Shown here: positions 1 to 6,238 of the stretch, piece after piece
Layout: every line of letters starts with the position of its first letter
Numbering within the stretch: position 1 is the stretch's first letter
DNA from: Planctomycetota bacterium
GTDB lineage: Bacteria > Planctomycetota > Planctomycetia > Pirellulales > Pirellulaceae
DNA length: 14,382 nucleotides
Assembly: GCA_026692885.1 (NCBI GenBank)
Contig: JAPLNJ010000377.1
Coordinates: forward strand, 1-14,382
Direction of reading: 5' to 3'
Notes under the pieces: model-generated
Told to the model about the DNA's origin: nothing
Seen by the model: only the letters and a program-made list of their open reading frames with translations
Databases searched by the model: none
Translations under genes and position numbers: made by a program

Positions 1-28
1 AACTGACAACTGACAACTGACAACTGAC
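1..28. repeat. Heptamer tandem repeat, (AACTGAC)x4
   Basis: Four perfect head-to-tail copies of AACTGAC occupy the first 28 bases. The array may extend beyond the window edge, so the true copy number is unknown. It lies about 90 bases before the first gene. No function can be assigned from sequence. Short heptamer arrays of this kind could be slippage products or part of the downstream end of an unseen neighbouring gene. Confidence 0.85.
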
Positions 29-64
29 CTAGCATTGTCGCCCGGCGGGGATCTCGGTTACACT

Positions 65-101
65 CTGGGGAGCAGAATCAGTTATTCTGCATTTTCCCCA
101 G
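65..101 (+). promoter_or_regulatory. Two-tier hairpin just upstream of the beta-propeller gene RBS
   Basis: GCAGAAT (72-78) pairs perfectly with ATTCTGC (84-90) across a 5-base loop. An outer CTGGGG (65-70) pairs with CCCCAG (96-101), with an internal loop between the two stems. The structure ends exactly where the GGGGAGG ribosome binding site (101-107) of the gene starting at 117 begins. It could be a 5' leader structure or the end of an upstream transcription unit. Only the pairing is directly seen. Confidence 0.45.
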
Positions 102-116
102 GGGAGGTTCCGGAAT

Positions 117-1382
117 ATGCCGCTTCGCACCTTGTTCGCCAGCGTGGTCCTGTTGCCTTTCTTTGTTTCTGCGGCTCAGGCCGTGGATTGGCCGCAGTTC
201 CGGGGACCCGGCGCCCGAGCTCAGTCGAGCGAGACCGGCTTGCCGACGAGCTGGAGCGACGATGCCAACCTCGTCTGGAAGACCGCCCTGCCGGGACCTG
301 GATCTTCCAGTCCCGCAACCTTCGGCGACAAGATCTACATCACCTGCTACAGCGGCTACGGCTGCGACGAAAAGGAGCCGGGCGACATTGCTCAGCTGCA
401 ACGTCACCTGCTCTGCCTCGACCGCGTCGGCAAGCTCGTCTGGGATCGGGCTTTGAAGCCGAGCACGCCGGAGCTGGCCTATCAAGGCTTTACCGCGTTG
501 CACGGCTACGCCTCGACCACTCCGGTCGTCGATCAGCAGGCGATTTACGTGTTTCTCGGCGCCTCCGGCGTCGCGGCCTTCACGCACGCGGGTGAGCAGC
601 TGTGGGTGACCTCCGTCGGGACCAAGACCCACGAGTGGGGCTGCGGTACATCGCCGGTGCTATTCGACAAGCTGGTGATCGTCAATGCGAGCGTGGAAAG
701 CGGTGCCCTGGTGGCGCTGAACAAGAAGACGGGCGAGGAAGTTTGGCGAAAGACGGGGATGAACCAGTCCTGGAACACACCGGTATTGGTCAAGCCATCG
801 GCTGGCGACTGGGAGCTGGCAGTGCAGATCCAGGGGCAGATTCTGGGCTTCAACCCGGCCACGGGCGAGAAGCTCTGGAACTGCCAAGGCATCGACGATT
901 ACATCTGTCCGACCCTGCTCGAACAGGACGGCATTCTGTTTGCGGCCGGTGCTCGCCAAAGCAAACTGGTCGCGGTCCGCTCCGGCGGTCGCGGCGATGT
1001 GACCGATTCGCACAAACTCTGGACCCTGGGCAAAGGCTCCAACGTGTCGTCGCCCGTGTTTCACGAAGGCTATCTCTACTGGGCCCACGAGAGCCGCGGC
1101 ATGGTGTACTGTGCGAACGCGAAAACGGGCGAATTGGTCTACGAGCAGCGTTTGGATCCGAAGCCCGGTCTCGTCTACGCCTCGCCGACCGTCGTCGATG
1201 GCAAGCTGTACTACGTCAGCCGCGAAAAAGGCACCTTTGTGGTCGCTGCGAAACCGGAGTTCGAGCTGCTGGCCCACAACAAGATCGCCAGCGACACCAG
1301 CATCTTCAACGGCTCACCGGTCGTGATGGCCGGCCAGTTGCTGCTGCGGAGCAATAAGTACCTGTATTGCATCGCCAAGTAG
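117..1382 (+). CDS. Secreted PQQ-like beta-propeller repeat protein
   Basis: A 421-residue exported protein of the PQQ-binding-like/BamB-like beta-propeller class. Residues 1-22 form a signal peptide (basic start, hydrophobic core, AQA cleavage site before VDW). The mature protein opens with WPQFRGP, a motif typical of the many planctomycete members. Blade-like repeats follow, recognisable by recurring 'SPV…DKLVIV', 'NKKTGEEVWRK', 'NPATGEKLWN' and 'NAKTGELVYE' segments, each a strand-turn-strand ending in a Trp or Tyr. The protein appears complete. The ATG at 117 has a strong GGGGAGG ribosome binding site at 101-107 (9-base spacing). Some relatives are quinoprotein dehydrogenases, but the calcium and PQQ ligand pattern of those enzymes is not evident. 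A structural or ligand-binding periplasmic role is therefore equally likely. It probably acts in the periplasm. It is transcribed alone and converges on the outer-membrane protein gene. Confidence 0.88.
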   Translation: MPLRTLFASVVLLPFFVSAAQAVDWPQFRGPGARAQSSETGLPTSWSDDANLVWKTALPGPGSSSPATFGDKIYITCYSGYGCDEKEPGDIAQLQRHLLCLDRVGKLVWDRALKPSTPELAYQGFTALHGYASTTPVVDQQAIYVFLGASGVAAFTHAGEQLWVTSVGTKTHEWGCGTSPVLFDKLVIVNASVESGALVALNKKTGEEVWRKTGMNQSWNTPVLVKPSAGDWELAVQIQGQILGFNPATGEKLWNCQGIDDYICPTLLEQDGILFAAGARQSKLVAVRSGGRGDVTDSHKLWTLGKGSNVSSPVFHEGYLYWAHESRGMVYCANAKTGELVYEQRLDPKPGLVYASPTVVDGKLYYVSREKGTFVVAAKPEFELLAHNKIASDTSIFNGSPVVMAGQLLLRSNKYLYCIAK

Positions 1383-1407
1383 CGATCGAGGCCGCCGGCA
1401 AGAAACG

Positions 1408-1437
1408 AACCGAGCCGGCTCGGTGGCCGGCTCGGTT
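1408..1437. terminator. Bidirectional hairpin terminator between convergent genes
   Basis: AACCGAGCCGG (1408-1418) and CCGGCTCGGTT (1427-1437) form a perfect 11-bp stem, extended by a C-G pair to leave a short loop. It sits 26 bases after the stop of the propeller gene and 30 bases before the stop of the convergent outer-membrane protein gene. The T-rich stretch on the plus side (GTTCTTGTTCTTTG) and the minus-side CGTTTCTTG are both weak U-tracts, so it plausibly serves both genes. Confidence 0.75.
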
Positions 1438-1466
1438 GGCAAGGTTCTTGTTCTTTGCGTCGCGGA

Positions 1467-2549
1467 CTAGAACCGGCCCTCGATGCGGGCGACCAGGCCG
1501 TCGAAGGTCATGGTGCCGCTCATGTCGGCGAAATTGTTCGTCTGCACGCCGTGGACCCAATCCTGGGTCTTAACCACATTGGTCCAGGCGCTGAAAACGT
1601 AGCCCAGCGTGGCGCGGAAGTTGCCTCCGGGGCCGTAGAAACCGCCGCCGACTTCCAGATCGAACGTCGGGACGATGCGGCCGGCTTTCCAGCTGGTGTC
1701 CACGTTGTTGGATCCATTGGCCTGCTGTAGGTAGGATGCGTCGAACTCGCCTGCCAACAGACTGCTGATCCCTTTCGCATAGAACACCATGTTCACGCGG
1801 GGGGCGTACTGTTCGGCTTCCAAGCCAAATCGTAGACCTCCACCATAGAAGTTGATGGCCGTGTCCCACGTCGCGTCATTAGTATTGCGATCGCCCAGAT
1901 TATTGCTCAGCCGCGATTGAAAGTTCTGCTGCAATTGACCGTAGCAGGCCCCAATCAAATAGTTCACGTCCGTGCATTCGTTTCGTAGGAAGTACCGGCG
2001 GTAGTCCAGGTCGGCCCGCTGGAAGTTGAGCTGCAGGTGGCCATCCGCGCTGACCCTACCGGAGTTGGTCGACGCGGTCGCCGGATGCCCGACCATCGTC
2101 TGGATGGGCTGCCTCGGCACGTTGGGTGTCTCGGTGATCGAATCCGAGGTACCTACGTCGTAGTAGGTATACGAGAGGGCCAATTCGCTGCACTCGTCCA
2201 GGCCGACCCCGAAGCCAAGGCGGACGCCCGAAGAGAAGTCCGGATCCAATATCGCAATGCGAGAGGTCTGGATCGGCACACCGCTGTTGGAGTTAGCCTG
2301 GACCGCGTAAGGGACTTCGGCGTCACGAGCTCGCAAGAGCAGGTAGTCGCCAAACACGCGAATGTTGTAGCAGCCGCACTTGCCGCAATCGCTCGAGTAG
2401 TCCGCACACTCGCCGTTAGGCTTGGTGCAAGCCACATCGCCTACATGCACACTGGCCGCCGTTCCCATAATTTTCTGGCCGAAAACGGCGGGCCCAGTTT
2501 GAAATATGGCGAGTGACAGGCTCGCCAGAAGCAACCATCTCGTTCTCAT
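1467..2549 (-). CDS. Outer-membrane beta-barrel protein (BBP7 / Lpg1974-like)
   Basis: A 360-residue predicted outer-membrane porin-like barrel. Residues 1-24 are a signal peptide (MRTRWLLLASLSLAIF…AVFG). Alternating hydrophobic strands follow, including 'GDYLLLRARD', 'SGVRLGFGVGLDE', 'LALSYTYYD', 'RADLDYRRYF', 'GGGLRFGLEAE' and 'FRATLGYVFSAWTNVV'. The chain ends in Phe within a C-terminal strand (LVARIEGRF), the usual BAM-recognition signal. These features match planctomycete barrel families related to Legionella Lpg1974 or BBP7; which of the two is not certain. An unusual cysteine cluster lies near the mature N-terminus (C41, C48, C55, C58, C60). The ATG at 2549 is preferred over an in-frame ATG 14 codons upstream because GGGGGGA precedes it at proper spacing and the signal peptide then starts cleanly. 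It is monocistronic, with a 276-base gap to birA upstream. Confidence 0.8.
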   Translation of the reverse strand: MRTRWLLLASLSLAIFQTGPAVFGQKIMGTAASVHVGDVACTKPNGECADYSSDCGKCGCYNIRVFGDYLLLRARDAEVPYAVQANSNSGVPIQTSRIAILDPDFSSGVRLGFGVGLDECSELALSYTYYDVGTSDSITETPNVPRQPIQTMVGHPATASTNSGRVSADGHLQLNFQRADLDYRRYFLRNECTDVNYLIGACYGQLQQNFQSRLSNNLGDRNTNDATWDTAINFYGGGLRFGLEAEQYAPRVNMVFYAKGISSLLAGEFDASYLQQANGSNNVDTSWKAGRIVPTFDLEVGGGFYGPGGNFRATLGYVFSAWTNVVKTQDWVHGVQTNNFADMSGTMTFDGLVARIEGRF

Positions 2550-2621
2550 GGAGTATCCCCCCGCACGAAAAGACCCGAAAATTTGCATCAACTAACAGGT
2601 TCGTTGAATTGGGATCGACCA

Positions 2622-2657
2622 CGACATCAAGGAAGGCGAGAATAATTCCTTGAGTCG
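2622..2657. other. Hairpin upstream of the outer-membrane protein gene
   Basis: TCAAGGAA (2627-2634) pairs with TTCCTTGA (2646-2653) around an 11-base loop, and CGAC/GTCG extends the stem past one bulged A. There is no clear U-tract on either strand. It lies in the 276-base gap between the end of birA and the start of the outer-membrane protein gene, both on the minus strand. It could end the birA transcript or lie near the porin promoter. I see no convincing -35/-10 pair here. Confidence 0.4.
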
Positions 2658-2741
2658 CCAAATCGTCACTACAGCCCGTAGTTTACCCCGGTTACCAGGA
2701 TGTCTTGATCGTCAGAGTCGCCTGGGCGGAAAACTGACGGA

Positions 2742-2799
2742 GTCCACGTGGTCGCGTCTCTCCGAGACGCGAAGTCCGGTCTCGGAGAGACCGGTCCAC
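2742..2799. repeat. Paired-hairpin palindromic repeat (CGCGTCTC / CCGGTCTC type)
   Basis: Two adjacent hairpins, CGCGTCTC-tcc-GAGACGCG (2753-2771) and CCGGTCTC-gga-GAGACCGG (2776-2794), are separated by four bases. The 13-base core of the first (2756-2768) is the exact reverse complement of the core of the second (2779-2791), so the pair can also fold into one long hairpin. The element is bounded by a direct GTCCAC (2742-2747 and 2794-2799). It lies 27 bases past the birA stop. It resembles a REP-pair element, with no coding capacity. Confidence 0.85.
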
Positions 2800-2825
2800 A
2801 TGAAGCGAGGGCTGCCTGGGACAGC

Positions 2826-3611
2826 TTACGTGACTTGGCAGACCGTGCCGGAATGGCACCGCTCCAGGCCGCTAGGCGTTTCGAGCAACAGGGCGCCGCG
2901 GTCGTCGATTCCTCGGCAAATGCCGGACAAACTCTGGCGACCAACCTGCAACTGGACCACGCGGCCGGTCAATACGCAACGCGGAGTCCAGAGTTCACGG
3001 AGGTTCAAGCGGTGCGTAGCCAGCCGCTCGAACAAGTCTGCAAAACGTCGCAGGACTAGAATCAACACGTCGGTGAGGTCGAAGTTGCGTTGCGCCGCGT
3101 CGCTCAGCGACGTCGCCTTCTGCTGTAATTCGACCAAGGCCAGCGCGAGCGAGTTGTTGACGTTTAGCCCGATGCCGACCACCATGCGACCGCCGGAGCG
3201 TGAGGGACTTTCTAGCAAGACGCCGCAGACCTTGCGAGACTGGATCAGGACATCGTTGGGCCACTTGAGACCGATGTCGGCGTCCGGGACCAGCAACTCC
3301 AGGGCCTCACCGATCGCCAACGCGGTGGTCAACGAGACCAGCGGCCGACGTTCAGGCGCAAGCCGCTCCCGGTCGATGTCGATCAGGATGGAAAATGTCA
3401 AAGCGCCGGCCGCTGACCACCAGTGGTGGTCGCCTCGGCCGCGTCCAGCCGTCTGCCGCTCGACGAGTACCAGCAGCGGCAGTAGGACGTCGTCTCGCCT
3501 GGCCAATTCCAGGGCCAGATCGTTGGTCGAGGCCAGTTCCTCACGGTACTCGATGCGGCGCAAGAAGGTCTCGCGGCGGAGACGTTCCAGATCGAAGAGT
3601 GGCTGGGACAT
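2826..3611 (-). CDS. birA: Biotin--[acetyl-CoA-carboxylase] ligase (class I, no DNA-binding domain)
   Basis: A 261-residue biotin protein ligase, which activates biotin with ATP and attaches it to the biotin carboxyl carrier subunit of acetyl-CoA carboxylase in the cytoplasm. The catalytic-domain signatures occur in order: STN (28-30), the biotinyl-AMP loop QTAGRGRG…WW (53-65), KWPND (116-120), KVCG with E134, and GIGLNVN (146-152). A small C-terminal SH3-like domain spans about 210-261 (GRVV…GIDDRGALLLE). There is no N-terminal winged helix, so this is a monofunctional enzyme rather than an E. coli-type BirA repressor. The ATG at 3611 fits the family start. However, no Shine-Dalgarno sequence is visible upstream, because the base before the ATG is followed immediately by a foldback element. 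It is the last gene of the minus-strand receiver-kinase-birA run. Confidence 0.93.
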   Translation of the reverse strand: MSQPLFDLERLRRETFLRRIEYREELASTNDLALELARRDDVLLPLLVLVERQTAGRGRGDHHWWSAAGALTFSILIDIDRERLAPERRPLVSLTTALAIGEALELLVPDADIGLKWPNDVLIQSRKVCGVLLESPSRSGGRMVVGIGLNVNNSLALALVELQQKATSLSDAAQRNFDLTDVLILVLRRFADLFERLATHRLNLRELWTPRCVLTGRVVQLQVGRQSLSGICRGIDDRGALLLETPSGLERCHSGTVCQVT

Positions 3612-3612
3612 G

Positions 3613-3736
3613 CTAGTGCTTTATCAAGGCTTGAGTCTAGGGTGCGGTGGCGTAAGCTTCCAGCTTGCGTTTGATGCGATGAATCGAAAGGCAAGCAGGA
3701 TGCTTACCCCACTTCTTAGCATTGAAGACGCACTAG
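3613..3736. mobile_element. MITE-like foldback element filling the kinase-birA gap
   Basis: The 124-bp element begins CTAGTGC (3613-3619) and ends GCACTAG (3730-3736). The terminal 19 bases of the two arms match at about 15 positions once one arm is reversed. Inside lie paired units, GTAAGC-ttcca-GCTTGC and GCAAGC-aggat-GCTTAC, each preceded by GTGGcG or GTGGgG when read inward. The flanks carry GACAT at 3607-3611 and 3736-3740, a possible target duplication that overlaps the right end by one base. It encodes no protein. It supplies the TAG stop of the kinase and the whole birA leader. Confidence 0.65.
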
Positions 3737-5463
3737 ACATCGCGGTCGCGCGGCAGGGGTAACTGCTCGGTCAGCGTGTCGAGGGACGCCGGCGTGCTGG
3801 GGATGGTAGCAGGGAATTCCAGGTAGAACTTGCTGCCGACTTCAGGTGTGCTCTCGACACGCACGTCGCCGCCATGTTCCCGCAGGATCTTGCGGCTCAC
3901 GGGCAATCCCAATCCCGTACCGCGACTGCCTTTGCGCGATTCGAACACCGAGAATATTTTCTCCAGATCCTCCTGCGGAATCCCTTCGCCATTGTCTGCC
4001 ACCACGATGCGGGCCAGTTGTTCCTGACGCAGGTACGCCGTGTGGACCACAACGCGGCCATGTTCGACTTTCTCGCACGCATCGATTGCATTGGTCACGA
4101 TATTCAGAATCGCACGATGCAGGGCGTCTGGATCGAAAATCAAGGTCGGGATCTCCGGGCCGGGCTGCCAGACCAGTTCTACGCCCACGTCAGCCGCCCT
4201 GACCGCCATCAACTCCGCCACCTCCCCGATGACGTCGTTCAGTTCCGTCGGCAACATCTCGGGGATCCGTTCCTTGCTGAAGGTCAGCATGTCCATTACC
4301 AGATTCGAGATGCGTTCCTGGTTCTTCTCCACGATGCCCCAGCCCTTGCGGATCAGCGGGGTCTCACCCGCTTTCAAGCCTTCCTCGATCAGGTAACTGC
4401 CACCGCGGATGCCCTGCAGAATGTTCTTCACGTGGTGGGACAGGGTGGCGATGGTCTGGCCCACTGCCGCCAATCGCTCGGCCTGGACCATGGCCGAGTA
4501 GTACGACGTGTCTTCGACCGCCAGGGCGGCTTGGTGGCCAATGGCTACCATCAGCTTAAGATGTTCCTGGGAGAACTTGTTCGCCGGGCGGCTCTGCAGC
4601 TCGCGTCCCGGTGGCGTGTACGTGTCGATATAGATAACCCCGACCACACCATAGCGGCCCTGCATCGGCACGCAAATCGCTTCGCGCACGCCGGTCCTGA
4701 GAATGCTGGCCGCCGTGTCCCAGCGTTCATCCTCCCCGGCGTTGCTGGTCAGGACGCCTTCCTGATGCTGGCGGACGTAGTCCAGGATCGTCTGGCTAAT
4801 CTGCATCTGCTCCGTCTTTTCGCCCTGCGGCGAGGCTTTGCGATGGCGGAACACAACGGGTGTCAATTGCTCCGTCTCGCGTTCGACCAGCATGATACAA
4901 CCGCGATCGGCTTCGACCCACTCGAAGATCAGCTGCAGGATGCGCTGTAGCAATTGGTCGATGTCCAAGGTGTGACTGACGGCCAGCGCCGTGCGGTACA
5001 TCACCTGCAGGTTGCTACGGGCACGGGCCAGCCAGGGACTGGCCAGCGAATCGTCGTCCGCAAAGATGCGACCGCCTTCCTGCTGGGTGACCGACGAAAT
5101 GATGCGAGAGCCTTCCTCGCGGCGTTCGTGGTCGACGATGGCAACCTCCTCGGCCAGGTCGACCAAGGATTTGTCTTCGTCGCCGGTAAAAATCATCAGC
5201 GTGCTTCCCGCGAGCACGCGGTCGCCGCTGCGCAACAAGGCCTGTTCGATGCGTTCGTTGTTGACGAAGGTCCCGTTGGAACTGTGCAGGTCGACCAGCT
5301 GGATGCCATCCGCGGTGGGCACGATCTGCGCGTGACGTCGCGAGACTTCGGAGTCGTGCAGGTGGATGGGATTCTTGGCATCCCGGCCGAGGCCGAGCAC
5401 CGACGCATGCAAGGCAAAACGTCGGCCCTGGTCTCGGCCTTGAATGACAAACAGTGAAGCCAT
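3733..5463 (-). CDS. FHA-GAF sensor histidine kinase
   Basis: A 576-residue cytoplasmic histidine kinase with no membrane segment. An FHA domain spans residues 1-95, with the phosphothreonine-binding signature residues GR (26-27), SRRH (41-44) and SNGT (62-65). A GAF sensor domain spans about 150-320. The HisKA region has the H-box SHHVKN (342-347, predicted phospho-His H343). The HATPase domain shows an N-box (N454, N458), DNGEGIP (490-496) and GTGLGL (515-520). The SHxxKN-type H-box resembles NtrB/AtoS-like kinases. The FHA domain suggests an input from Ser/Thr phosphorylation. The start at 5463 is supported by the FHA domain beginning at once. The receiver gene lies 51 bases upstream on the same strand and is a likely partner. 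The TAG stop lies inside a foldback element, so the last residues may not be ancestral. Confidence 0.9.
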   Translation of the reverse strand: MASLFVIQGRDQGRRFALHASVLGLGRDAKNPIHLHDSEVSRRHAQIVPTADGIQLVDLHSSNGTFVNNERIEQALLRSGDRVLAGSTLMIFTGDEDKSLVDLAEEVAIVDHERREEGSRIISSVTQQEGGRIFADDDSLASPWLARARSNLQVMYRTALAVSHTLDIDQLLQRILQLIFEWVEADRGCIMLVERETEQLTPVVFRHRKASPQGEKTEQMQISQTILDYVRQHQEGVLTSNAGEDERWDTAASILRTGVREAICVPMQGRYGVVGVIYIDTYTPPGRELQSRPANKFSQEHLKLMVAIGHQAALAVEDTSYYSAMVQAERLAAVGQTIATLSHHVKNILQGIRGGSYLIEEGLKAGETPLIRKGWGIVEKNQERISNLVMDMLTFSKERIPEMLPTELNDVIGEVAELMAVRAADVGVELVWQPGPEIPTLIFDPDALHRAILNIVTNAIDACEKVEHGRVVVHTAYLRQEQLARIVVADNGEGIPQEDLEKIFSVFESRKGSRGTGLGLPVSRKILREHGGDVRVESTPEVGSKFYLEFPATIPSTPASLDTLTEQLPLPRDRDV

Positions 5464-5514
5464 CGCGCCGCCCCATTATCGGCCAACCGGTCTGTTGGGG
5501 GGCAGCTGGCCGCA

Positions 5515-5919
5515 CTACGATCTTGTGGAGGCATCCAACAACTGTTCGATTGTACGAACTAGCGGACCGTAGTGGTAGGGTTTCGGCACAATCTGATCTT
5601 TCGGTAGAGCTTGCTCATAGCGCCGCGCTCGCCCGAGGACGACCAGACAAGCGTGGTGTTCTTGGGAAGCCACGTCGAACTGATCCTGCACCAACTCGTC
5701 GTCAGCAGCATCGGCTTCCAGATCCAGGACGATGACTTCGGGCCGATGCTGCTGGGCCAGGACCACGCCTTGCCGGGCGCCGGCGGCTTCAAGAATCTGA
5801 ATCCCGCGACGTTCCAAGACGGTCCGCAGCACTTCGCGAGAATCGGGCGAGCGGTCCACAATCAGGACACGGTAAGCGGGGACTGACAGCGCGGTGGGGA
5901 GCACCAAAGGCACCTCCAT
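5515..5919 (-). CDS. Stand-alone receiver-like protein, degenerate response regulator
   Basis: A 134-residue protein that is essentially one CheY-like receiver. Strand 1 is YRVLIVDRS (acidic pocket D22). The predicted phosphoacceptor is D66 in VIVLDLE, and the conserved Lys is K113 in PKPYH. Two usual features are missing: the MPxMDG loop after the phosphoacceptor (replaced by EADAADDE), and the Thr/Ser switch, where LVVLGRARR has Leu or Gly. There is no output domain. The open frame continues 71 codons upstream to 6132, but that part runs through palindromic repeat DNA and has no receiver-family match. The ATG at 5919 is therefore preferred, although its ribosome binding site is weak. It is 51 bases upstream of the FHA kinase and is likely cotranscribed. 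Confidence 0.78.
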   Translation of the reverse strand: MEVPLVLPTALSVPAYRVLIVDRSPDSREVLRTVLERRGIQILEAAGARQGVVLAQQHRPEVIVLDLEADAADDELVQDQFDVASQEHHACLVVLGRARRYEQALPKDQIVPKPYHYGPLVRTIEQLLDASTRS

Positions 5920-5998
5920 ATGCCGTGAGGGTGGGAAATCAAGGCGATCCGGTGCCGGGGGGGCGAGGGGGAACCGGTGTGGCGGACCACGTGTGATG

Positions 5999-6045
5999 CG
6001 TGGGGCTGGCCGGCCCACGGACCTCCATGTCCGGGCCGGACATGG
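5999..6045. repeat. Palindromic repeat pair in the divergent intergenic region
   Basis: CCATGTCCGG (6025-6034) and CCGGACATGG (6036-6045) form a perfect 21-bp palindrome around one central G. Just before it, CGTGGGGC…GGCCCACG (about 5999-6019) makes a second imperfect hairpin, and the intervening CGGAC…GTCCG offers alternative pairing. It lies in the 319-base non-coding stretch between the divergent receiver gene and ompH-like gene. This resembles the other paired-hairpin elements in the window. Confidence 0.7.
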
Positions 6046-6238
6046 CAGAAGAATACCGTCCGCGGCCGTTTGTGTCAAAAGCGAAATTTTGGCCTTTACG
6101 GCCTGTCCGATCTTCGACAGAATACCGCCCACTGAGAGCCGTTACCGACCGTAATCCTCGGTCGATTACAGGCGGCGTTTCACGGGACGAAGCGTCGCCG
6201 GTCAAGGAAGACCCCTAGGAAGGCAAGGAGTGCTTATC
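6046..6238 (+). promoter_or_regulatory. Leader and presumed promoter region of the ompH-like gene
   Basis: The non-coding stretch before the envelope cluster carries a spaced direct repeat (GAATACCGTCC at 6051-6061, GAATACCGCCC at 6120-6130). It also carries small hairpins, CTGTC/GACAG (6103-6107, 6116-6120) and GTAATC/GATTAC (6151-6156, 6164-6169). An AAGGAG ribosome binding site is at 6225-6230. I could not identify a convincing -35/-10 or ECF-type promoter, so the regulatory call rests on position. Confidence 0.35.

Noticed and set aside
117..1382. PQQ-dependent alcohol dehydrogenase
   Set aside because: The protein is short (421 residues) and lacks visible catalytic and calcium/PQQ ligand motifs, so only the propeller class is claimed.
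2826..3611. BirA as biotin operon repressor
   Set aside because: There is no N-terminal winged-helix domain; the protein starts directly with the catalytic domain.
2650..3762. 370-codon plus-strand open frame
   Set aside because: It is antisense to birA, crosses two palindromic elements, is Ser/Arg-rich and has no domain.
3874..4950. 358-codon open frame on the plus strand
   Set aside because: It lies fully antisense to the FHA-GAF kinase, whose domains are unmistakable. Its composition is a GC-rich shadow with no recognisable domain.
5920..6132. 71-codon N-terminal extension of the receiver protein
   Set aside because: It reads through palindromic repeat DNA, gives a Pro/Arg-rich sequence without receiver features, and the receiver is complete from 5919.
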